64,000 nt of DNA, from NCBI GenBank assembly GCA_002724315.1, contig PBOJ01000040.1, positions 45,010 to 109,009 on the forward strand, written 5' to 3'. This document shows positions 41,353-49,869 of this stretch, one piece after another. Every line of letters begins with the position of its first letter. Position 1 is the first letter of the stretch. This stretch comes from Planctomycetaceae bacterium. Lineage in GTDB: Bacteria > Planctomycetota > Planctomycetia > Planctomycetales > Planctomycetaceae. The position numbers and the translations under genes are program-made. The notes beneath the pieces are model-generated. The model did no database searches. It saw only the letters and a program-made list of their open reading frames with translations, and was not told where the DNA came from.

Positions 41353-42458
41353 CCGCTCAACACCGACGGGTCAGAAACGAATCGGGAAGCCGTCTGGCGG
41401 TCGATCCGCCCCTCACCCAGCAACCGACGGACCGATTCGTCCAGGGTCACCATTCCCGCATCTCGCCCGGTCTGGATGCAGTTGTCTATCGACGGCAACT
41501 TGCCGGCGCGGATGGCGCTGGAGATCGCCGAGTTGGTCAGCATGATCTCCAGGGCCAGCTGACGTTTCTCACCGGGCTGGGCACTTGGCAGCAGGTGCTG
41601 GCTGACAACGGCCCGCAGCCCCAGTGACAGTTGAGCCCGAATCTCGCCCTGAGCGTCACTGGGAAACAGGTCGGCGTAGCGAGACACCGCCCCCTTGGCA
41701 TCCCGGGTGTGCACGGTCGAAAAGACCACGTGCCCGGTCTCGGCCGCGGTCAACGCCATCTGGGCCGTCTCGCGGTCTCGGATCTCGCCAACCAGGATCA
41801 CGTCCGGATCCTGTCGCAGACCATACTTCAGTCCATCAGCGAACGATCCGACATCGACTCCCACTTCACGTTGCGTCACCACCGTGCCCGGACAATTCGG
41901 GATCACGTACTCGACTGGCTCCTCGACGGTGATGATCCGCCGCCCCCCCTCGCGGTTGATCAGGTCAATGATCATCGCCAGCGTGGTCGACTTGCCCGAC
42001 CCGGCCACACCCGAAATCAGCACCAGCCCGTTGCGGACCTGAGACAACCTGGTCGCGATCTCTGACGGAAACCCGGCCCAGTCGAGACTGGGAATCTCGG
42101 CGGGAATCAGGCGAAAGCAGGCCCCGGCCGCACCGCGACTGAAGAACAGGTTGGCCCGGAACCGGCGTGATCGGCCATCCACTTCCAGTTCGAACGAAAA
42201 GTCCAGGTTCTGGTCCGACTGGAACTGCGAGTGGACACTCTCCGGGCACAAGCTCGCGAGCAATGCGGCGGACTGATCCGCTTCGACCACATCGTCACTG
42301 ATGGTCTGCAGCAATCCGTGAATCCGCAACACCGGGGGATACCCGGCGACCACGTGAAGATCCGATGCGTCAGATTCGACAGCCGCCGCCAGCCAACCTC
42401 GCAGAGGTTCGGCACAATCGAGGTCGGCCACGGCGTTTTCGGGCACGTGTGCTGTCAT
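41349..42458 (-). CDS. PilT/PilU-type hexameric secretion ATPase
   Basis: A 369-residue AAA-like ATPase of the type II/IV secretion superfamily, PilT branch. N-terminal PAS-like part with ASDLHVVAGYPPVLRIHG. Walker A GVAGSGKST at 150-158, Asp-box region ITVEEPVEYVI, Walker B ILVGEIRDRETAQMAL, and His-box H250 in STVHTRDA. PilT ATPases power pilus retraction. No pilin or other pilus genes are in the window. The start ATG shares ATGA with the stop of the propeller gene upstream, so the two are translationally coupled and the longer frame to 42524 is rejected. This is odd because the upstream product is exported. Confidence 0.9.
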   Translation of the reverse strand: MTAHVPENAVADLDCAEPLRGWLAAAVESDASDLHVVAGYPPVLRIHGLLQTISDDVVEADQSAALLASLCPESVHSQFQSDQNLDFSFELEVDGRSRRFRANLFFSRGAAGACFRLIPAEIPSLDWAGFPSEIATRLSQVRNGLVLISGVAGSGKSTTLAMIIDLINREGGRRIITVEEPVEYVIPNCPGTVVTQREVGVDVGSFADGLKYGLRQDPDVILVGEIRDRETAQMALTAAETGHVVFSTVHTRDAKGAVSRYADLFPSDAQGEIRAQLSLGLRAVVSQHLLPSAQPGEKRQLALEIMLTNSAISSAIRAGKLPSIDNCIQTGRDAGMVTLDESVRRLLGEGRIDRQTASRFVSDPSVLSG

Positions 42459-44017
42459 GGTCTCGACCCGGGAGACTTCGACCGTGCCGCCTTTGGCTTG
42501 AACTGGAAAGCGTACAACCGGCAATCCCTCATGTGGAACCTCAGCCGCACCGGAGTGCCAGCCAGTCGAGAAACGTCACCGGACTTGCGCCAAGACACGG
42601 GCATTCGCACCGAGTTGCCATTGATCACACGCGCCTCGTCTCGGGAATAGCCGGGAATCGGCAGGCCGTCGTCATCGAGCAATTCGACCTCGACCGACCC
42701 GCCTCCACTGGTCTCAACGTTCAATTCCAGTCGATCACCACGGAACGTGATCGGGGGAGTGGTCAACACACCGCCATCGAGTCCGGCATCAGCCGAGACG
42801 AATCCGTCGAGCCGCAGCACGGCCCGCGCGATACCACTCTGCTGCCGGCCGCCGGGTGAAGCCGGATCGATCTGGCCGTCGTGGTCACGGTTGTTTCCCG
42901 CGTAGTAGATCCACAACTCGTCACCCATCCGAACAGGATTCGGCATGGCCCAGACATAGCGGGAGTCGAACGCTCCGTCGCGACCGTTGGCCATGAACGG
43001 ACGGCGGTCCCCCATTCGTTGGAACTTCCGCCCGTCACGACTGACAGCCAGTTGCACATCAAAGTTGGCCGGCCCCAGCCCCTTCCCGGAGGACCGCTTC
43101 TTCCAGTGCCAGTGTGCCTGGGACAGCATGATGGTCACACCGGGCGCTTGATCGTAAGGGAAGACACACGCCCCGTAGAAATCCATCGGAGGCTGCCGGC
43201 CGGGAGTCTTGTGCGTCGCCCGGTCGCGAGCATCCGGAGCCATCACGATCGACTCCTTCTGCCATTTCCCGGACTTCAGGTCGTTGGTCTCCATGCGCCG
43301 GACCGTCCGGTAGCGACGGACCCGATCGTTGTGATGAGCCCAGAACCTTGTGAACAATGCGTACCGCTTCACCGCCGGATCCCAGAAAACGACGCTCTGG
43401 GTGTCGTGCCCCCCGGGACCGGGATGTGGCCTGGAGAACAGGGTCCACTTCAGCCCATCAGGGGAACTGTGCATGTGGAACTCGCCGGTGGGATAGACCT
43501 TGGCCTGGGTCTTGTACCGGTGCGAGGCCGGTGCCCGGGAATCGATCCAGACGGCACAGCCTCCGATCTTGTCCGGCAGCACGATGTTGTTCTGCTTGGA
43601 TCCTGCCAACGCGTACAGGCCGAGCTTGGGTTTGACGAAGTGGATCCCGTCGGTCGATTCGGCATAAGCCACCATCCGCATGTGGTCGTAGGGTCCGGGT
43701 CCGGTCCGTTTGAAAAGGTCGTACCAGACGCGAATCTTGCCACGATCCTTGACGACACTCGAGTAGACCAGGACATGGCAGTCCTTTTCCCAAGGCTGGT
43801 CGGCAGTGATCAGCACACGTCCGTCCCGCTGCGGCGAGTGCATCGACAACGTCACGTCCCGGCTCGATTCGATCAGGTGACGATCCACAAACAACTGCTT
43901 GCGACTGTCGACATCAACCGTCCGAGGAGCAACGCTGGACGGAACAGCAGCCGGCACCGGGGTCTCCGCAAGCCCGGTCACCGCCAGCACCAGAATCGTG
44001 ATCTTGTTCGTGGTCAT
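42455..44017 (-). CDS. Exported five-bladed propeller protein (GH32/GH43-like)
   Basis: A 520-residue exported protein; signal peptide about residues 1-24. The body resembles the glycoside hydrolase 32/43-like propeller: QLFVDRHLIESSRDVTLSMH, VWYDLFKRTGPGPYDHMRMVAYAESTDGIHF, VVFWDPAVKRYALFTRFWAHH, LAVSRDGRKFQRM, then VGVYYAGNN-like strand LWIYYAGNNRDHDGQ. A C-terminal beta-sandwich ends with GTPVRLRFHMRDCRLYAF. It is a clear paralogue of the 529-residue propeller at 57.6-59.2 kb, sharing the C-terminal sandwich. The gene is third in the minus-strand module A and its stop overlaps the PilT-like start (ATGA). Catalysis is not established. Confidence 0.8.
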   Translation of the reverse strand: MTTNKITILVLAVTGLAETPVPAAVPSSVAPRTVDVDSRKQLFVDRHLIESSRDVTLSMHSPQRDGRVLITADQPWEKDCHVLVYSSVVKDRGKIRVWYDLFKRTGPGPYDHMRMVAYAESTDGIHFVKPKLGLYALAGSKQNNIVLPDKIGGCAVWIDSRAPASHRYKTQAKVYPTGEFHMHSSPDGLKWTLFSRPHPGPGGHDTQSVVFWDPAVKRYALFTRFWAHHNDRVRRYRTVRRMETNDLKSGKWQKESIVMAPDARDRATHKTPGRQPPMDFYGACVFPYDQAPGVTIMLSQAHWHWKKRSSGKGLGPANFDVQLAVSRDGRKFQRMGDRRPFMANGRDGAFDSRYVWAMPNPVRMGDELWIYYAGNNRDHDGQIDPASPGGRQQSGIARAVLRLDGFVSADAGLDGGVLTTPPITFRGDRLELNVETSGGGSVEVELLDDDGLPIPGYSRDEARVINGNSVRMPVSWRKSGDVSRLAGTPVRLRFHMRDCRLYAFQFKPKAARSKSPGSRP

Positions 44018-44092
44018 CGCGGCTCCACTGATTCAAAGCCGTGCCGACTCACTCCGACGACCGGCAACGTTCATGGGCTTTCGTTCCGAGAT

Positions 44093-45556
44093 TCAGGCCA
44101 GGAGTTCGGGAACGACCTGCCCGCCAATGTCGGTCAGCCGCTGATCCCGGCCCTGGAACCGATAAACCAGCTGTTCGTGGTCGATCCCCAGGCAGTGCAT
44201 GACCGTGGCCTGAAGATCGTGGACGTGCACGGGATTCTCGACCACGTTGTAACCAAAATCGTCGGTCGCTCCGTGAGTGACACCGCCACGAATCCCGCCG
44301 CCGGCCAGCCAGGCATTGAAACACCGTGGATGGTGGTCCCGACCGAACGTCGCCTTCAGTTCTCCCTGGCAGTAGGTCGTTCGACCGAATTCCCCACCCC
44401 AGATGATCAGGGTCTCGTCGAGCAGGCCTCGCTGCTTGAGATCCCGCAGCAGCGCCGCGGTCGGCCGATCAACCTCCGCACACTGTTTCGGCATGCGATT
44501 CTTGATGTCGGAGTGCATGTCCCAGCCTCGCTGGTACAACTGCACGAACCGCACACCCCGCTCGATCATTCGTCGCGCCAGCAGGCAATTGTTGGCAAAG
44601 GACACCTTGCCCGGCTGCGTCCCGTACAGTTCGTGAACGTGCTTCGGCTCGCCGGAAAGATCCATCATCTCCGGCACGCTGCTCTGCATCCGGTAGGCCA
44701 ATTCAAACGAGTCGATCCTCGCCTCGATCTCGGGATCGCCGACCAGTTCCAGCCGTCGACGATTCAGGTCATTGATCCCACGGATCAGCCGCCCACGAGT
44801 GCGGCCGTCGATCCCACCCGGGTTCGAAAGGAACAGCACCGGATCGCCCTGAGACTGGAACTGCACCCCCTGGTGACGGCTGGGCAGGAATCCACTGTGG
44901 TAATAACGCGAGATGACCGGCTGCCCCTTGGTGCCCGAAAGCAAAACGACGAAATCGGGCATGCTGCGGTTCTCGCTGCCCAGACCCCACGAGACCCACG
45001 ATCCCATACACGGGCGTCCTGGCCGACCGGCCCCGGTCTGCAACATGTTCACAGCCGGATCATGATTGATCGGCTCGCTGTGCAAGGATCTCACGATGGC
45101 AATCTCGTCACAGACCTTTGCCAGTTCGGGCATGTGCACGTTGAGCACCTGCCCGGACTCACCGTACTTCCGAAAGGTCATCGGCGAAGCGGCGATCTGC
45201 AGTTGCTTCTGCTTTCGGGTCATCAACGTGATCCGCTGCTTACCACGGACCTCCGCAGGCAGTTCCTGGCCGTTGAGCGCAGCCAGCTTCGGCTTCGGGT
45301 CGAAGGTGTCAATGTGCGAAGGGCCGCCGGCCATGAACAGGTAGATCACCCGCTTGGCCCGTGCCGGAATGTGGGTGGCTGACAGGGCTCCTGGACGCCG
45401 GTGGCTGGGAGCCGCCTGAAGCTGGTCCTGCAGAAGACCGGCCAGCGCGGCAGCGCCGAGGCCTCCCGAAGTCCGGGCCAGAAACTGGCGTCGCGGCGAG
45501 ACCTGAGCAAGCGGCCCGGGTCTCAAAGGCAATACGGGTGTTGTCATGTCATTCAT
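44093..45556 (-). CDS. Tat-exported DUF1501 protein, module A
   Basis: A 487-residue DUF1501 (PF07394) protein. SPRRQFLARTSGGLGAAALAG is a twin-arginine signal. Core motifs are [64 protein letters not shown] (one continuous tract), MIERGVRFVQLYQRGWDMH, and WGGEFGRTTYCQGE with [10 protein letters not shown]. The sequence is plainly paralogous to the DUF1501 protein of module B (53.5-54.9 kb). It begins in a 4-base overlap with the preceding PSCyt gene. Family function unproven; sulfate- or phosphate-ester release from glycans is inferred from fold and surroundings. Confidence 0.9.
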   Translation of the reverse strand: MNDMTTPVLPLRPGPLAQVSPRRQFLARTSGGLGAAALAGLLQDQLQAAPSHRRPGALSATHIPARAKRVIYLFMAGGPSHIDTFDPKPKLAALNGQELPAEVRGKQRITLMTRKQKQLQIAASPMTFRKYGESGQVLNVHMPELAKVCDEIAIVRSLHSEPINHDPAVNMLQTGAGRPGRPCMGSWVSWGLGSENRSMPDFVVLLSGTKGQPVISRYYHSGFLPSRHQGVQFQSQGDPVLFLSNPGGIDGRTRGRLIRGINDLNRRRLELVGDPEIEARIDSFELAYRMQSSVPEMMDLSGEPKHVHELYGTQPGKVSFANNCLLARRMIERGVRFVQLYQRGWDMHSDIKNRMPKQCAEVDRPTAALLRDLKQRGLLDETLIIWGGEFGRTTYCQGELKATFGRDHHPRCFNAWLAGGGIRGGVTHGATDDFGYNVVENPVHVHDLQATVMHCLGIDHEQLVYRFQGRDQRLTDIGGQVVPELLA

Positions 45557-48129
45557 TCCCTGGTGATCGTCTCGTCCAGGTTCAACAGAACGTTGGCCAG
45601 GCTCGTCCAGGCCGCCAGGGCGGCCGGGTCGAGCCCCTTGGAATCCACTGAACCCTGTGCCACCAGGGCCTGGGCGGCCTTGGTGTCCCGGCGATAGTGT
45701 TTGAGCTGGGACTCAAGAATCCCTCCGAGGATCTTCTGTTCAGACTTGTCAGGCCGTCTTCCGACGACAATCCGAAACGCGCGATCCAGCCGCAACGTGT
45801 CCGAGTTGTCTGCGCCGCGCAAAACGCGAGCGGCCAGGGCATGGGCTGCCTGCACGAATGTCCGTTCGTTCAGCGTCACCAGCGCCTGCAACGGGGTGTT
45901 GGTTCGCGGCCGCTGCACGGTACAGAGCTCGCGAGTCGGAGCATCAAAGATCTGGAAACTGGGATACGTAGTCGTCCTCCGCCAGAAGGTGTACAGCCCG
46001 CGGCGGTACAGATCGCGGCCGGTACTCTGAGGCCATTTCCACCGCCCCTTGTCGCTGTAGTACCCATCTGGCTGGAACGGGTAGACACTCGGGCCACCAA
46101 TCCGGTCATCGAGCAGTCCGCTGACAGCCAGCGCCGTGTCACGAATCGACTCGGCACTGAGCCGAAACCGGTTCTGCCGGGTCAACAGGCGGTTGTACGG
46201 ATCACGCCGACCGATCGCCTGGTCATACCGCGACGCCTGACGATAGGTGGCCGACATCACGATCTGTTTCTGCAGGGCCTTGACGTTCCACCCAATCCGC
46301 ATGAACTCCACGGCCAACCAGTCCAACAGACCGGGATGTGTCGGGAACTCACCACGCACACCAAAGTCCTCGGGAGTCCGCACCAGTCCGGCGCCGAAGA
46401 ACTGGGTCCAGAGCCGGTTGACCACCACGCGAGCCGTCAGGGGGTGTTCGGGATCGATCAGCCAGCGTGCCAGCCCCAACCGGTTCCTGGGAGCCCCCTC
46501 CGGCAGGGCCTTGAAGATCGCCGGCACGTTCGGCTCCACCTCGGCGCCTTTCTGCTGGAAGTCACCTCGCAGCAGCAGGAACGCCGGACGTCGCTTGGGC
46601 ATTTCCTTCATGACCATCGTCGAGGGGGTCAGCGTCTTGAGCTTGCCCTGGCGATCCGTCAGCGTCTTGTGCCGCTTGTTGAGCGGAGTGAAGATCTTGC
46701 GGGCCGGCGAGTACCCGAAGCGGATGAAGTGATTGGCCAGCGTTGTCTTTTGCTTGGCGTCCCGATCACCGGGCTCGACCTTCAGCGCGTTCTGTACCGC
46801 CTTGGGAAGCTTGGAGAGGAGATGCTCTTTGGCGTGCGTTTCCCATGCGGACTGATTGCCGAAATACCCGTCGTGGTCCTTGCCCGTCGGCTTCGGGGGC
46901 GTCGTTCGCAAGGCCAGCTGGGGCAATTTCACCTTGGCCACTTCGGCAGCGATATTCTTTTCGAGCGTTTCGAGGTCCTTGACCAGTTGCTGCGATTCGG
47001 CCTTCTGCTGCGGAGTCGACAGGACCAGCAACGGTGGGAGCGGGATGTCATGCCCCTGGGCCCCCTTCTCGCCGTCGACGCTGTTGAAGAACGCGTAGAA
47101 GCTGTAAAACTCCTCCTGCGAAATCGGGTCGTACTTGTGTTCATGACACTGTGCACAGCCGAGAGTCAGTCCCAGGAAGACGGTGCCCGTGGTGCTGGCC
47201 CGCTCGACCGCATAGACGACCTGGAATTCCTCGGGATCCGACCCACCCTCCTCGTTGTACGTCGTGTTCCGGTTGAAACCGCTGGCGATCTGCTGCGAGG
47301 TGCTGGCGTGCGGCAAGAGGTCCCCGGCCAGTTGTTCCAGCGCAAAGCGATCAAACGGCATATTGGTGTTGAACGCGTTGATGACCCAGTCGCGGTAGAG
47401 CCACATCGATCGTTCGCTGTCGTTCTCGTATCCGTTGGTGTCGCCGAATCTCGCCAGGTCCAACCACGTTTGCGCCATCCGTTCTCCGTAATGCTGAGAA
47501 CTCAACAACCGGTCCACCAGCCGTTCGTAGGCCCGCAGACTCTTGTCGGACAGGAACCGGTCGATCTCACTTCCGGTGGGAGGCAAACCGGTCAGATCGA
47601 GAGTCAGCCGGCGGATCAACGATTCCCGGTCGGCCGACGGCGAGGGTTTCAGACCGGCCCGTTCGATTCGTGAGAGAACGAAACGGTCGATCGTGCTGAG
47701 AATCCAGCCGGAACCGGCCACCTGGGGCGGTTCCGGACGAACCGGTGGGACAAAGGACCAGTGCACGGTGTAGTCGGCCCCGTCAGAGATCCACGCCTTC
47801 AGCAGGGCGATCTCCGGGTCGGTCAATTCCAGCTTGCTCTCCGGCGGCGGCATCCGCTTCTGCGGATCCTTGCTGGTGATCCGCTTCACCAGTTCACTCT
47901 GGTCCGGACGCCCCGGCACGATCGCCGTCCCGATCGCGCTTTTGCGCAAATCCAGCCGCAGTTCGCTGGCTCGCTGCTGCTGTCCCGGACCATGACATTT
48001 CAGACACTTGTTGGCCAGCAGCGGGCGGATCGCGCGCGAGAAATCGACCTTCGCCTTCTCGGGAAGCTTCTCGGCAGCCGGCAACACGCCCAGAGACATC
48101 AACACCGCCATAGCGGCGGCGCGGGTCAT
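45553..48129 (-). CDS. PSCyt1-DUF1549-DUF1553 exported cytochrome-like protein, module A
   Basis: A planctomycete-specific three-part protein, 858 residues from the ATG chosen. After a signal peptide, the PSCyt1 domain (PF07635) has C42-L-K-C45-H46 (heme-binding CxxCH) in LANKCLKCHGPG, then RMPPPESKLELTDPEIALLKAWISDGA. PSCyt2/DUF1549 follows ([25 protein letters not shown] and SQHYGERMAQTWLDLARFGDTNGYEND), then DUF1553/PSD1 from about residue 550 (RLGLARWLIDPEHPLTARVVVNRLWTQFFG). A second CxxCH-like [11 protein letters not shown] lies in the DUF1549 end. The open frame goes to 48183, but the ATG at 48129 opens a better signal peptide. It leads module A. Confidence 0.9.
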   Translation of the reverse strand: MTRAAAMAVLMSLGVLPAAEKLPEKAKVDFSRAIRPLLANKCLKCHGPGQQQRASELRLDLRKSAIGTAIVPGRPDQSELVKRITSKDPQKRMPPPESKLELTDPEIALLKAWISDGADYTVHWSFVPPVRPEPPQVAGSGWILSTIDRFVLSRIERAGLKPSPSADRESLIRRLTLDLTGLPPTGSEIDRFLSDKSLRAYERLVDRLLSSQHYGERMAQTWLDLARFGDTNGYENDSERSMWLYRDWVINAFNTNMPFDRFALEQLAGDLLPHASTSQQIASGFNRNTTYNEEGGSDPEEFQVVYAVERASTTGTVFLGLTLGCAQCHEHKYDPISQEEFYSFYAFFNSVDGEKGAQGHDIPLPPLLVLSTPQQKAESQQLVKDLETLEKNIAAEVAKVKLPQLALRTTPPKPTGKDHDGYFGNQSAWETHAKEHLLSKLPKAVQNALKVEPGDRDAKQKTTLANHFIRFGYSPARKIFTPLNKRHKTLTDRQGKLKTLTPSTMVMKEMPKRRPAFLLLRGDFQQKGAEVEPNVPAIFKALPEGAPRNRLGLARWLIDPEHPLTARVVVNRLWTQFFGAGLVRTPEDFGVRGEFPTHPGLLDWLAVEFMRIGWNVKALQKQIVMSATYRQASRYDQAIGRRDPYNRLLTRQNRFRLSAESIRDTALAVSGLLDDRIGGPSVYPFQPDGYYSDKGRWKWPQSTGRDLYRRGLYTFWRRTTTYPSFQIFDAPTRELCTVQRPRTNTPLQALVTLNERTFVQAAHALAARVLRGADNSDTLRLDRAFRIVVGRRPDKSEQKILGGILESQLKHYRRDTKAAQALVAQGSVDSKGLDPAALAAWTSLANVLLNLDETITRE

Positions 48130-48345
48130 GAAGTTGGATCGAGCGAACAAACCGAAACTCCCATCGATGAAGGTCCACTCCACGAGTCAGTCGAAGCGTC
48201 CAGTATACGGCGAGGTCCCGGCAAGGCGAATGCCGTGGGGAGTCCCGGTGTCTCGATCGCTGTTCACCGGAGCCAGAATGTTGAATAATGCCGGGCCGTA
48301 AGAGTTCCCAGCAGCCCGGTATCCCTATCTCGTCTGGAACGTGTC

Positions 48346-49809
48346 ATGAAACGATTGTTCCCATCATTTGGTCGGTGCCACCGGCTTCCCGTACTCGGAT
48401 TCGCCCTGCTGGCGACTGTCCTGGCCGGCCCGCTGGCCGCACAGGCCCCCGTGTTCAAGGACGTCACGGCGGCCACCGGACTCAAGAACCCCAACGGGGC
48501 CGCCTGCTGGGTGGACCTGGACAATGACGGCTGGGTCGACCTGTGCACCGCCGGTGGAGTCTGGAAAAACGAGAAGGGCAAGACATTCAAGCGTGTTGCC
48601 GGGGTCCCGACCTCGGTGGCGGCCGATTTCGACAACGATGGGCTGGTGGACCTGTTTTCCTGGTCCGCCCGGAAGCTGTACCACAACGACGGCGAGATGA
48701 AGTTCACGGCGGTCAAGCTGCCCGAACTGCCGCCGTCGGTGTCCCGCGGTGCGTGCTGGGGTGACTTCAACGGCGACGGATTCGTCGACATCTACGTCGG
48801 GGGCTACGAGGACTGGGGCAAGGGCATCACCTGGCCGTTTCAGATCCTCATCAGCCAGAAGGGCAAGTCCTTCAAGCTCGCCCTGTCCAAGAGCCAGACC
48901 CGTGCCCGTGGTGTCACGGCATGCGATTTCGACCAGGACGGCGACCTGGACGTCTACGTCTCCAGTTACCGACTCCAGCCGAACCTGCTCTGGCTCAACG
49001 ACGGCAAAGCCTCCTTCACCGAATCGGCGAAGAAGTTCGGAGTGATCGCCACGTCCAAGGGTTTCGGTGGTGGACACTCGATCGGATCGGCGTGGGGAGA
49101 CTTCAACAACGACGGCCTGATCGACATTTTTGCCGGCAACTTCGCTCACGTGGACGGGCGGGGAGACCAGCCCAAATCACGGTTCCTCCAGAACCTCGGA
49201 GCCAAGCAGTCCTACAAGTTCAAGGACCTCGGCCCCTGCGGCGTCCACTACCAGGAGTCGTACGCAACGCCGAGCGTCGGTGATTACGACAACGACGGAA
49301 ACCTCGACGTGTTCTTCACGACCGTCTACGGCACGGCGTCATTTGGCCGCAAGAACAACCCGGTGCTGTTCCGCAACGACGGGGCATTCAAGGTGACCGA
49401 CGTCAGTGCCAAGGCCGGAGTGGCCGGCCTTCCGCCGACTTACCAGTCCGCCTGGGCAGACTTCAACAACGACGGGGCCCTGGACCTGATCAGTGGTGGG
49501 AAGCTGTTCCAGAACACGGTCAGCAAGAAGAGCTGGCTGGGCGTATCCCTGCGAGGTGACGGAGCCAGGGTGAACCGCGCGGCGGTGGGTGCCCAGGTGA
49601 GAATCGCGATCGGCAAGAAAATCTACACCCGTCAGGTCGAGGCCGGCACCGGCGAGGGGAACCAGAACGATCTTCGGCTTCACTTTGGACTCGGTGACCA
49701 CAAGGGCCCGGTCACGCTCGAGATCCTCTGGCCCGACAAGAAAACACAGGTGGTCAAAGACGTGGCCCTGGACCAGATCGTCTCCTACACCTACGGTGCC
49801 GCAAAGTAA
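48346..49809 (+). CDS. Exported FG-GAP/VCBS propeller with ASPIC/UnbV domain
   Basis: A 487-residue exported protein with signal peptide about 1-33. Residues 35-380 hold seven calcium-binding FG-GAP/VCBS repeats, each with the acidic loop D-x-D/N-x-D-G-x-x-D (CWVDLDNDGWVDLC, DFDNDGLVDLF, DFNGDGFVDIYVG, DFDQDGDLDVYV, DFNNDGLIDIFAG, DYDNDGNLDVFF, DFNNDGALDLISG), which should form a seven-bladed propeller. The C-terminal part from about 385 matches ASPIC/UnbV (PF07593): LGVSLRGDGARVNRAAVGA, then TRQVEAGTGEGNQNDLRLHFGLG. Likely a cell-surface or secreted binding protein; partner unknown. It diverges from module A. Confidence 0.88.
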   Translation: MKRLFPSFGRCHRLPVLGFALLATVLAGPLAAQAPVFKDVTAATGLKNPNGAACWVDLDNDGWVDLCTAGGVWKNEKGKTFKRVAGVPTSVAADFDNDGLVDLFSWSARKLYHNDGEMKFTAVKLPELPPSVSRGACWGDFNGDGFVDIYVGGYEDWGKGITWPFQILISQKGKSFKLALSKSQTRARGVTACDFDQDGDLDVYVSSYRLQPNLLWLNDGKASFTESAKKFGVIATSKGFGGGHSIGSAWGDFNNDGLIDIFAGNFAHVDGRGDQPKSRFLQNLGAKQSYKFKDLGPCGVHYQESYATPSVGDYDNDGNLDVFFTTVYGTASFGRKNNPVLFRNDGAFKVTDVSAKAGVAGLPPTYQSAWADFNNDGALDLISGGKLFQNTVSKKSWLGVSLRGDGARVNRAAVGAQVRIAIGKKIYTRQVEAGTGEGNQNDLRLHFGLGDHKGPVTLEILWPDKKTQVVKDVALDQIVSYTYGAAK

Positions 49810-49869
49810 CGACCTTGGGGACGACACCGCGACAATCCGCACGAGGTCTCACCAACAAGCGAGGCGACC

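Noticed and set aside
42881..45382. Long plus-strand open frame opposite the propeller and DUF1501 genes
   Set aside because: It is antisense to two well-supported genes, and high G+C content readily keeps such frames open. Its translation lacks domains and is rich in Arg, Gly and His.
45697..47673. Long plus-strand frame opposite the PSCyt gene
   Set aside because: Antisense shadow of a recognised three-domain gene, with no signal peptide or family motif.
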